Below, in pieces: positions 7,269 to 13,801 of a stretch of 15,036 nt of DNA. Under the pieces are notes generated by a model. That model did not search any database and was not told the DNA's origin. It was given only the letters and a program-made list of their open reading frames with translations. Positions within the stretch are counted from its first letter, which is position 1; each line of letters opens with the position of its first letter. The stretch lies in NCBI GenBank assembly GCA_038215555.1, contig JBBQQT010000084.1:1-15036 (forward strand). Reading direction: 5' to 3'. The translations under genes were made by a program, and so were the position numbers. Source of the DNA: PFJX01 sp038215555 (GTDB lineage: Bacteria; Pseudomonadota; Gammaproteobacteria; Burkholderiales; Thiobacillaceae).

Positions 7269-8264
7269 ATGACCCAACCCGTACATCCCGACGCCGCCCT
7301 CTTCGCCGGCGAAAAACCGTTCCCGGTGATCCCCGCTTGCGAACATTTCGCCGGCAGCGAAAAACTCATCCTGAAAGCGCTGGAACAGATGGAAAAACTC
7401 GGTCCGGTGTTCAATGTCACCTGCGATTGCGAAGATGGCGCGCCGGCCGGACGTGAACGCGAGCATGCCGAGATGATCGCGCGGGTGTTGAACACCGAGG
7501 CCAACCATCACCGCATGGCCGGTGCGCGCATTCATGACTACTCGCACCCAGCCTGGCGGCAGGATGTCGATATCCTGATTGGCGGTGTTGGCGAGCAGCT
7601 CGCCTACCTGACCCTGCCTAAATGCACCGAATACGCCCACGCCGCCGAAATGATCGACTTCATCCAGCATATCGCCGAGATGCACGGCATCGAGCGGGAA
7701 ATTCCGATTCATATCCTGATCGAAACGCACGGCGCCTTGCGCGACGTGCATCGCATCGCCACGCTGCCGTGGCTGCAGGTGCTCGACTTCGGCCTGATGG
7801 ATTTCGTTTCCGGCCATCACGGCGCGATTCCCGCCAGCGCCATGCGCAGCCCGGGCCAGTTCGAACACAAGTTGATCGCGCGCGCCAAGACCGAAGTCGT
7901 CTCCGCCGCGCTGGCGAATGGCGTCATCCCGTGCCACAACGTCACGCTGGATCTGAAGAACCCGTACACGACCTATCAGGACGCCCGTCGCGCGCGCATG
8001 GAATTCGGCTTCTTGCGCCAATGGAGCATCTACCCGACGCAGATCCAGCCCATCGTCGATGCGATGAAACCGGATTACAGCGAAGTCGAAACCGGCACCG
8101 CCATCCTGCTCGCCGCGCAAAAAGCCGACTGGGGCCCGATCCAGCACGCCGGCGAATTGCACGACCGCGCGACCTATCGTTATTACTGGGAAGTGATCCA
8201 GAAGGCGCGGGTGACCGGCCTGAAATTGCCGTCGGCAGTGGAAACGGCGTTCTTCGCTGAATGA
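7269..8264 (+). CDS. HpcH/HpaI aldolase-citrate lyase family protein
   Basis: A 331-residue TIM-barrel lyase of the same superfamily as the two upstream lyases but clearly a separate branch. Landmarks are DCEDGAP (53-59), Arg87 in ARIHD, Glu152 in LIETHGAL, Asp178 in FGLMDFV and WSIYPTQI (252-259), which replaces the usual GK-VIHP block. The C-terminal tail (280-331) is rich in aromatic and charged residues and differs from CitE. ATG 7269 has AAGGA (7258-7262) 6 nt upstream. It is the last gene of the cluster and converges on the histidine kinase gene. It probably cleaves or condenses a malyl-type CoA ester; the substrate cannot be read from sequence. Confidence 0.85.
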   Translation: MTQPVHPDAALFAGEKPFPVIPACEHFAGSEKLILKALEQMEKLGPVFNVTCDCEDGAPAGREREHAEMIARVLNTEANHHRMAGARIHDYSHPAWRQDVDILIGGVGEQLAYLTLPKCTEYAHAAEMIDFIQHIAEMHGIEREIPIHILIETHGALRDVHRIATLPWLQVLDFGLMDFVSGHHGAIPASAMRSPGQFEHKLIARAKTEVVSAALANGVIPCHNVTLDLKNPYTTYQDARRARMEFGFLRQWSIYPTQIQPIVDAMKPDYSEVETGTAILLAAQKADWGPIQHAGELHDRATYRYYWEVIQKARVTGLKLPSAVETAFFAE

Positions 8265-8278
8265 TTCACGGATAAATT

Positions 8279-8347
8279 CGTCACCCCGGCGAATGCCGGG
8301 GTCCAGGTGGTTGATTCCACTGGATTCCGGCCTGCGTCGGAATGACG
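8279..8347. repeat. Palindromic repeat family B, copy 3
   Basis: Outer CGTCA/TGACG arms and the hairpin CCCCGGC-GAAT-GCCGGGG are as in copy 1; the second hairpin is ATTCCGGCC-TGC-GTCGGAAT. It lies between two convergent genes, where it could help end transcription in both directions, though no T-tract is present. Confidence 0.88.
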
Positions 8348-8371
8348 GATAAGGAGCGCCACATCGTCGTC

Positions 8372-10399
8372 TCAGCGGTTCGGCAGCCACTTGCGCAACA
8401 ATTCGCCCAGCTTGGTCATCTCCACCGGCTTTGGCAGGTGATCGTCCATGCCGCTGGCGAGGCAGCGCTCGCGGTCTTCGTGCATCGCGTTGGCGGTCAT
8501 GGCAATGATCGGAATCCGTTTTTCCCCGCTTACAGCTTCCCGAGCGCGAATCCGCATCGAGGCTTCCAGGCCGTCCATGCCAGGCATTTCCATGTCCATC
8601 AGGATCAGGTCGTAGGCTTTGGCGGCAAGTTTTTCCAGTGCTTCACTGCCATGATTGGCGATGTCATGGGCCAAGCCCAACTTGTCCAACATGCGTGACG
8701 CAACCACTTGATTGATGCGGTTGTCTTCCACCAGCAGGAGATGGCCATGCAAGGCCGCCTTGGCATCAACTTCAACTCCGGCATTAATTTCATCTGCATT
8801 TCTGACCAACTCGGCGCCGGGAACCGTCTCGTTGGCCGGACAATTTTCAGACTCGGGCAATGGCTTGACTGGCAAATTGAACCAGAAGCGGCTGCCCTTG
8901 CCAGGTTCGCTTTCCACCCGAATTTCGCCGCCCATCGCATGCACCAGATCTTGTGAAATCTTCAGCCCCAGACCGGTACCGCCAAACTTGCGGGTGGTCG
9001 ATTCATCAGCTTGAGCAAACGGTTGGAATAGCCGCGTCAAGGTTTCCGCATCCATGCCGATGCCGGAATCCTGCACACTGAACTGAATCTGTGTCGCATC
9101 CGCCACCGGTTCGATGCGGATATCGATGCCGCCTTGCCGCGTGAATTTTTCCGCGTTGCCAATCAGATTGATCAGCACCTGGCGCAACCGGGTCGGGTCG
9201 CCCAAGATGCGCGCGGGCAAGTCCGGTGCAACGGAAAAACTTAGTTCCAGCCCCTTGCCCTTGGCGCGCTCGGAAACCAATGCAGCGACTTCGTTCAAGG
9301 TATGGCGCAGATCGAACGGAATCTGCTCAATGGTGAGTTGGCCGGATTCGATCTTGGCCAGGTCGAGTACTTTGTTGATCAATTCCAGCAAATGCGAACC
9401 GGCGCGATTGATCTCGCCAACGTAGTCGCGGTGTTCCGGCGTCAGCGCCTCGCTTTCCAGCAATTGCGCAAAACCGAGAATGGCGTTCATCGGCGTGCGC
9501 AGTTCATGGCTCATGCGCGAGACAAAATCGGTTTTCGCGCGGCTGGCGCGTTCGGCTTCCTCTTTGGAGGCCCGCATTTCATCCAACGCCAGACGTAAAC
9601 GCTGGTTGCTGGCATTGATCTGGCGCGCAAACACAAAGCCGGCCAGCGTGGCGAGCACGATGATCAGCAGCACCAGCACCATTTCCGTGGTCTTGAAGCG
9701 CTCCCGTTGCGCCGCAAGTTGGCGTTCCAATTCTTTCAGCCTGTCGCTGCTGTCGAAGAACAGGCGGTTGGCGTTCTCGCTGAGGCGGAAAAAATAAGGC
9801 GGCATATGTTTCAGATACATCGAAATTTCATGCTCAAGCTCGATCCGGCTCTGGCTATTGTCGCTGTCGCGCAGTTGCACGCGTTTGCCGACCAAATCGC
9901 GCAAATCCGCCGTCTTCACCAGCACTTGATCCAGCAGCGGCGCAATTTCGATCAACTCCATGACGTAGCCCTGCGCTTCCGTGTCAGGCTGGTAAGTGAC
10001 TTCGCGCACCATCTGGTCATGGCCTTCGATGTTCAGATAAACCACTTGCCGGACAGAACCGCCATGCTTCAATACCGCAAGATCGTGGTGCATTTTGTCG
10101 ACGTCTTCGTGGATACGTTTTTCCAGTCGCAACTGCGCCGTCGCATTGTTCAACGTAGCCATCTGATACACATCCTTCTCGATGCGCAACAAGGTGCTGA
10201 CCAATTCTTCCCCGATGAACAGGCGCGCGCGTTCATTCGCACTGCGTTCGCCAAGTTCGTCGTACAGATGCGAGAAGAACATCTTCAAGCCCACTACGCC
10301 CATCAGCGCAATCACGAAAATGCCGATCAGCCAGAGGAAACGGAAAGGATGACCATCCGCGCCACCCGGCGCGCCTGTTTGGGGATGAAGCAATGACAT
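8372..10399 (-). CDS. Membrane hybrid sensor histidine kinase with receiver
   Basis: A 675-residue hybrid kinase. Two membrane segments (about 21-42 and 238-258) bracket a 195-residue periplasmic sensor region I do not recognise. The cytoplasmic part has HisKA with His298 in SHELRTP, an N-box with Asn415 (NLIGNAEKF), G boxes DSGIGM (444-449) and GTGLGL (474-479), then a receiver with acidic pair Glu558-Asp559, phospho-acceptor Asp602, Thr635 and Lys657. No HPt domain or output domain is present, so a separate phosphotransfer protein or regulator elsewhere is expected. ATG 10399 has no clear ribosome-binding site. It lies 30 bp after a ModA-like binding-protein gene on the same strand, suggesting one transcript and a shared signal. 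Confidence 0.92.
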   Translation of the reverse strand: MSLLHPQTGAPGGADGHPFRFLWLIGIFVIALMGVVGLKMFFSHLYDELGERSANERARLFIGEELVSTLLRIEKDVYQMATLNNATAQLRLEKRIHEDVDKMHHDLAVLKHGGSVRQVVYLNIEGHDQMVREVTYQPDTEAQGYVMELIEIAPLLDQVLVKTADLRDLVGKRVQLRDSDNSQSRIELEHEISMYLKHMPPYFFRLSENANRLFFDSSDRLKELERQLAAQRERFKTTEMVLVLLIIVLATLAGFVFARQINASNQRLRLALDEMRASKEEAERASRAKTDFVSRMSHELRTPMNAILGFAQLLESEALTPEHRDYVGEINRAGSHLLELINKVLDLAKIESGQLTIEQIPFDLRHTLNEVAALVSERAKGKGLELSFSVAPDLPARILGDPTRLRQVLINLIGNAEKFTRQGGIDIRIEPVADATQIQFSVQDSGIGMDAETLTRLFQPFAQADESTTRKFGGTGLGLKISQDLVHAMGGEIRVESEPGKGSRFWFNLPVKPLPESENCPANETVPGAELVRNADEINAGVEVDAKAALHGHLLLVEDNRINQVVASRMLDKLGLAHDIANHGSEALEKLAAKAYDLILMDMEMPGMDGLEASMRIRAREAVSGEKRIPIIAMTANAMHEDRERCLASGMDDHLPKPVEMTKLGELLRKWLPNR

Positions 10400-10429
10400 G
10401 GGTTTTGAAGTTAGCGATGAATTGACGAT

Positions 10430-11224
10430 TTACCGGATCAGCGCCTTGTTATCCAGGAAGCCGAATTTACGGAATACCGCCTGCCCTTCTTCGCCGGCGG
10501 TAAATTGCATCAAGCGCTTGGCCAGGTCCTTGTTCTTTGAAAACGTCAGCAGGTTGAGCATCAACGCTTGCGGCTGCGCCAGTTTCGGGCTGAGGTCGAT
10601 CACATCGACAAACTTGGCGTTGTCGGGGAAAAACCCGGTCGCGCGCCAATTCAGAACGACATCGGCCTCGCCGTTTTTCATCGCGTTGTTGAGGCCGCGC
10701 GAATCCGGAGCCAGATAGACGCTGGCATCCAGCACCTTGGCGTAAATGCCGGCGGCGGTCAGCACATCCTTGGATTCCTTGCCGACACTGCCAGATTCGG
10801 CATTGCCGATGATGCTGCTGACATCGCTGCGAAGCAGTTCCTTGGGATCGCCCTTGATCCGCTTCGGGTTGCCTTTCTTGACCATGATCGCAAGCTGGTT
10901 GTAGCCCACCGTGACGACGTCGCCCAGCAAGCCCTCGGCCAGATATTTTGAACGAAAGGTCGGCTCACCCGGCAGATAAAGATCGCCAACACCGCTCTTC
11001 TTCAGGCTTTGATACAAATCTTCCGAACCGCCCTGGGCCAGCGTCACCTTCACATTCTCGCGCTGCTCGAACAAATGCGAGATCTCGGTCATCGGCCGGA
11101 TCATCGTGATGCCGCAATAAATCAGCATCTCCGCCTTCGCCGGTGCAGCCTGCACAGCGGCGGATTGCAGCAGCAAGAGCGCCAGGGAAAAACCTGCAAC
11201 CCATCTATATAGATACATAGCCAT
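10430..11224 (-). CDS. ModA-like periplasmic substrate-binding protein
   Basis: A 264-residue secreted binding protein. Residues 1-26 form a signal peptide (hydrophobic core FSLALLLLQSAAV, likely cut after VQA). The mature part follows the type II binding-protein pattern of ModA relatives: GGSEDLYQSL (65-74), DLYLPGE (81-87), GYNQLAIMVKKGNP (107-120), NAESGSVGKES (141-151) and GEADVVLNWRAT (185-196). The anion it binds is not evident. ATG 11224 or 11218 could be the start; neither has a strong ribosome-binding site. No ABC permease or ATPase is adjacent; instead a hybrid histidine kinase follows, so a sensory role is plausible (inference). Confidence 0.85.
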   Translation of the reverse strand: MAMYLYRWVAGFSLALLLLQSAAVQAAPAKAEMLIYCGITMIRPMTEISHLFEQRENVKVTLAQGGSEDLYQSLKKSGVGDLYLPGEPTFRSKYLAEGLLGDVVTVGYNQLAIMVKKGNPKRIKGDPKELLRSDVSSIIGNAESGSVGKESKDVLTAAGIYAKVLDASVYLAPDSRGLNNAMKNGEADVVLNWRATGFFPDNAKFVDVIDLSPKLAQPQALMLNLLTFSKNKDLAKRLMQFTAGEEGQAVFRKFGFLDNKALIR

Positions 11225-11338
11225 CTTGTCGGTCTCGCAATTTGAAAGTCAGGTCATCAGCCACGGGACGTGACATCCCGGCGATGCTCACGATAACGGC
11301 AAGCGTGGTCGGAAATTGAGACTTATTGGTTGGGTCAT

Positions 11339-11402
11339 GGGTTTGCTATATCGGTTTGCCATCTCGGTTTGCTATATGGATTGGTCATATCGGTTGCCAT
11401 CT
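11339..11402. repeat. Imperfect 13-bp tandem repeat, five units
   Basis: Units approximating CGGTTTGCCATAT follow one another at 11339-11351, 11352-11364, 11365-11377, 11378-11390 and 11391-11402. They differ by one to four bases, with the last being 12 bp. They lie about 115 bp upstream of the binding-protein start on the opposite strand and could be promoter-region binding sites or simple slippage. Confidence 0.75.
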
Positions 11403-11461
11403 CGGTCAAGCAGAAAACCAACTAACTTTCATGGCGTGGGTCGTCACCCCAAATCATGAAA

Positions 11462-11494
11462 CCGTTCGACAAGCTCACGACTCAGGGCGAACGG
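11462..11494. repeat. Inverted repeat with CCGTTCG/CGAACGG arms
   Basis: Arms CCGTTCG (11462-11468) and CGAACGG (11488-11494) flank GACAAGCTCACGACTCAGGG. This resembles the widespread proteobacterial repeat built on CGACAAGCTCAGGGCGAACG. It sits in a 640-bp stretch (11225-11863) in which I find no convincing gene. Confidence 0.7.
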
Positions 11495-11535
11495 GACTGT
11501 GTGTTTCACGTTAACCAAGTCCCCTATTAATCACC

Positions 11536-11644
11536 CCGTCATACCGACATGGGGTCAGCCGGTATCCAGTCATTGCGTGCAAAAAGACAAACGCCAAGTC
11601 AAATGTTGGCCCTGGATGAGGGCTGACCCCCGCCGGTATGACGG
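11536..11644. repeat. Long inverted repeat with CCGTCATACCG ends
   Basis: The left arm (11536-11569) and right arm (11612-11644) pair over CCGTCATACCG, GGGGTCAGCC and ATCCAG, with a 42-bp spacer. The CGTCA/TGACG ends recall family B, but the internal sequence is different, so I treat it as a relative and not a copy. Confidence 0.8.
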
Positions 11645-11707
11645 ATCAACAGGCACCGGGCGGAAAACCAACCCCATTCAATACGCGTCAAAACGGAGTG
11701 CATCCAT

Positions 11708-11792
11708 GTAGGAGCGTCCGCTTGCGGCGCGATGGTGGAAAACCCGGCAGCACGCAGCAACTACGCATCGGCCCGCAAGCGAAGCCTCCTAC
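11708..11792. repeat. Inverted repeat with GTAGGAG ends
   Basis: GTAGGAG and CGCTTGCGG on the left (11708-11728) mirror CCGCAAGCG and CTCCTAC on the right (11773-11792); CGATG/CATCG and GTAG/CTAC-type pairing continues inwards. It is a fourth palindrome family in the window, just upstream of the vapB-like gene. Confidence 0.8.
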
Positions 11793-11863
11793 CTGGCTCA
11801 ACTCGACAAACCTCAACCGTCTGCGTAGCCCATGCCAAGGCCTATGCCAAAGGAGAAACTGCG

Positions 11864-12097
11864 ATGCATACCGAACGTCATATCAAATTGTTCCGCAATG
11901 GGCGCAATCAGGCGCTGCGCATTCCGCGCGAATTCGAATTGCCCGGCGATCAGGTCATCATCCGCAGGCAGGGCGACCAACTCATCATCGAGCCGGTTAA
12001 ACGCCAGCCTCTGCTGGAACTACTCGCCACGTTGCAACCGCTGGATGAAGATTTCCCGCAAATTGAAGAATTGACAATCGAACCGGTCGGTTTCTGA
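11864..12097 (+). CDS. VapB-type AbrB-fold antitoxin (orphan)
   Basis: A 77-residue protein with the swapped-hairpin AbrB/MazE DNA-binding fold: IKLFRNGRNQALRIPREFEL (7-26) and GDQVIIRRQGDQLIIEP (28-44) match VapB antitoxins. The acidic tail (48-77) would bind toxin. AGGAG (11851-11855) is 8 nt before ATG 11864; longer in-frame starts run through a palindromic repeat. A vapC start begins 2 nt after its stop but breaks off after six codons, so the cognate toxin is missing. It may now be decaying or act in anti-addiction or regulation. Confidence 0.88.
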   Translation: MHTERHIKLFRNGRNQALRIPREFELPGDQVIIRRQGDQLIIEPVKRQPLLELLATLQPLDEDFPQIEELTIEPVGF

Positions 12098-12099
12098 GC

Positions 12100-12117
12100 A
12101 TGCATTACCTGCTCGAC
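12100..12117 (+). pseudogene. vapC toxin remnant, first six codons only
   Basis: ATG 12100 begins MHYLLD, the usual opening of VapC PIN-domain RNases (M-x-YLLDTN). The following codons (VSSQISS...) lose all similarity and stop at 12222. The break at about 12118 lies 8 bp before the stop of the opposing toxin gene, so the rest of vapC was probably deleted or replaced when that module arrived. Confidence 0.65.
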
Positions 12118-12125
12118 GTGTCCAG

Positions 12126-12431
12126 TCAGATTTCTTCGATAGCGCTTTCCATGCCAAGCCACCAGGCACGCGCAGTGTGGAATACGGATAGAACGCGAAT
12201 CCCGCCAGACAAGATTCCGTAGATAACGAGATGGGGTAAGTGCGGGATGACAAGTTCTCTCGTGCCATTGATTTGCCCGACCCGGTCCAGCATGGATTGG
12301 GATTGGAGCGCTGAAACGGTTTCACGTATCTCGCGAATCACACGGCCTGCCGCTGCTTGATTGCGTTCATCGAGCCATGCGCGAATTGCTTGCAGGTCTT
12401 CGCGCGCAGCCGCAGTCCAGATAATGGTCAC
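12126..12431 (-). CDS. RelE/ParE-family toxin
   Basis: A 101-residue toxin-like protein with the family pattern: WTAAAREDLQAIRAWL (5-20), GRVIREIRETV (29-39), GTRELVIP (56-63), LVIYGIL (68-74) and IRVLSVFHTARAW (77-89). ParE members inhibit gyrase and RelE members cut mRNA at the ribosome; sequence alone does not settle which. Its ATG overlaps the stop of the upstream antitoxin gene by 4 bp (ATGA), which implies coupled translation. The C-terminal tail after AW is a little longer than usual. Confidence 0.9.
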   Translation of the reverse strand: MTIIWTAAAREDLQAIRAWLDERNQAAAGRVIREIRETVSALQSQSMLDRVGQINGTRELVIPHLPHLVIYGILSGGIRVLSVFHTARAWWLGMESAIEEI

Positions 12432-12643
12432 TCTCGCTCAAGCACCGAGAACATGGCATTGACTTCAGCCTCGCTCAAATCTCGCGAAGCGCGTGCGTTA
12501 GACACTTTTTCCTCCAGCCAACCGAGTTCCCGCATATAGCGCCCAATTGCGTCAGCGGCCAAGCTGGATTGTGAGCGGCCGCTGACGGCGGCGGCGCGCT
12601 CGATGGCTGCTTTCTGGTTTTCCGGGATTCGTACAGTTAACAC
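12428..12643 (-). CDS. Ribbon-helix-helix antitoxin
   Basis: A 71-residue protein whose start, LTVRIPENQKAAIERAAAVSG (2-22), fits the ribbon-helix-helix beta strand and first helix of CopG/Arc-like antitoxins; the acidic end (50-71) would wrap the toxin. GTG 12643 is the likely start, though no good ribosome-binding site is visible and a somewhat longer N-terminus is possible because the frame stays open upstream. It precedes and overlaps the toxin gene as in standard type II modules and probably represses its own promoter. Confidence 0.85.
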   Translation of the reverse strand: MLTVRIPENQKAAIERAAAVSGRSQSSLAADAIGRYMRELGWLEEKVSNARASRDLSEAEVNAMFSVLERE

Positions 12644-12685
12644 GGCGGACTTTGCGCTCTCCAGTGACGGCTCCTGGGCATCGTA

Positions 12686-12731
12686 GCCATGCGCACCGAT
12701 TCGTTGAATGGTGCGTATGGCGCACCCTACG
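12686..12731. repeat. Palindromic repeat family C, diverged copy
   Basis: GCCATGCGCACC (12686-12697) pairs with GGTGCGTATGGC (12710-12721) with one mismatch, and GGCGCACCCTAC (12720-12731) repeats the right arm of the hairpin at 5997-6021. It lies upstream of the antitoxin gene. The rest of 12644-12875 holds no gene I can support. Confidence 0.7.
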
Positions 12732-12875
12732 GTCCGGCTGGCAATCGCGGATTAATCGGGCCGGATCGATAGGCATCATCCCATTTCATGGCTGCCTGCC
12801 TGGGCGTGTTGGACTCCAAGGCGGAATAGAATTGCCGATATATCGAATGATGCACAACTTTTCTTGGAGACTTTC

Positions 12876-13448
12876 ATGTCGCTTGCCCTTCAGCACGCCT
12901 TCACCACCGACGCCGAATACCTCGACCAGGAAGCCAGCGCCTCCGTCAAACACGAATATGTGGACGGCGAAATTTACGTCATGGCGGGCGCCGGCGAACG
13001 CCACAACCGCATTGCCCTCAACGCCGCCTACCGCTTCCGCACTGCCACCCGTGGCGGCCCCTGCGGCGTTTACATCGCTGACATGAAGCTGCGCATCGCA
13101 GCGCAAAACAGCTTTTACTACCCCGACGTCATGCTCGCCTGCCAGCCTGACGACGACCATCCGCTGTACAAAACCGCGCCCTGCATTCTGGTCGAAGTGC
13201 TTTCCCCCGCCACCGCAGCCATCGACCGTCGTGAAAAATGGCTGGCCTACCGCAACATCGAAAGTCTCACCGCCTATCTGCTGGTCGATACCGAACAACG
13301 TCATGTCGACTACTACCAGCGCGACGAAGCCGGCGCCTGGCGGCAAGGCGTGCTGGAAGACAACGAAATCGTCAGCTTTCGCTGCGGCGCACTGACGATT
13401 CCGCTATCGCTGGATGATCTCTACGAAGATGTCCGCTTCGCGGGCTGA
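12876..13448 (+). CDS. Uma2-family (DUF820) putative endonuclease
   Basis: A 190-residue protein of the Uma2 family, which has a PD-(D/E)xK nuclease-like fold but mostly unknown function. HEYVDGEIYVMAGAGERHNRI (26-46), YYPDVMLAC (81-89) and ILVEVLSPATAAIDRREKWLAY (104-125) hold the predicted catalytic set Glu32, Asp84, Glu107 and Lys121. ATG 12876 follows GGAG (12866-12869) with a 6-nt spacer; a TTG at 12864 overlaps that site and is less likely. It is monocistronic. Such genes are often scattered in copies on accessory stretches of cyanobacterial and proteobacterial genomes. Confidence 0.88.
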   Translation: MSLALQHAFTTDAEYLDQEASASVKHEYVDGEIYVMAGAGERHNRIALNAAYRFRTATRGGPCGVYIADMKLRIAAQNSFYYPDVMLACQPDDDHPLYKTAPCILVEVLSPATAAIDRREKWLAYRNIESLTAYLLVDTEQRHVDYYQRDEAGAWRQGVLEDNEIVSFRCGALTIPLSLDDLYEDVRFAG

Positions 13449-13486
13449 CCATTCCGGGTTGGCATTCCGGGTTGGCATTCCGGGTT
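13448..13486. repeat. 13-bp tandem repeat, three units
   Basis: GGCATTCCGGGTT is repeated at 13461-13473 and 13474-13486, preceded by a slightly altered unit at 13448-13460, beginning right at the Uma2 stop codon. The unit is unrelated in sequence to the 13-bp array at 11339-11402. Confidence 0.85.
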
Positions 13487-13549
13487 GGCCGTTCATTTCC
13501 CGGCTTTCCCCAACACAAGGGAACTTTTTTCAACTCACCGCAACCCCCT

Positions 13550-13700
13550 GTTGCACCCCTGCAACACCGCTCTTGATAATTTACTTGAACTATCAATCCG
13601 GATTTGCCCCGTCTATTAAGAGTTATGCAGAATGCGCTCCAACTTCTCGCGCGAGAGGTTTCAAGGCTCCCTCTTCTGAGTATTTGGTTTCTGAGTATTT
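13550..13700. promoter_or_regulatory. Porin upstream region with several symmetric sites
   Basis: The 350-bp gap before the porin (13449-13801) contains GTTGCA-CCCC-TGCAAC (13550-13565), TTGATA-N12-TATCAA (13573-13596), a perfect TCTCGCGCGAGA palindrome (13645-13656) and a direct repeat TTCTGAGTATTT at 13674-13685 and 13689-13700. These could be operators or mRNA leader structures controlling the porin. I cannot place a convincing -35/-10 pair. Confidence 0.4.
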
Positions 13701-13801
13701 AGTAGTAGAGGGCGGCGGCAAGGGAAAGCGAGCAACGCAACCCGGCCACCGCGCAGAGTAAGCAGTTTTTTGGTTTTATTAACTTGATAGGAGTTTCAAA
13801 C

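Noticed and set aside
8279..8347. Family B repeat as a classical intrinsic terminator
   Set aside because: The stems are strong but there is no T-tract on either side, and the same repeat occurs inside the operon where termination would be harmful.
7164..8390. Open frame of 408 codons on the minus strand opposite the third lyase
   Set aside because: Same reasoning: no domain, antisense to a clear lyase, and extends into two palindromic repeats.
11339..11402. Possible small CRISPR array
   Set aside because: Units are 13 bp, contiguous and imperfect with no spacers, and no cas genes are present.
11326..11711. Small open frames upstream of the binding-protein gene (62 and 70 codons)
   Set aside because: They lie across tandem and inverted repeats, lack ribosome-binding sites and have no family resemblance.
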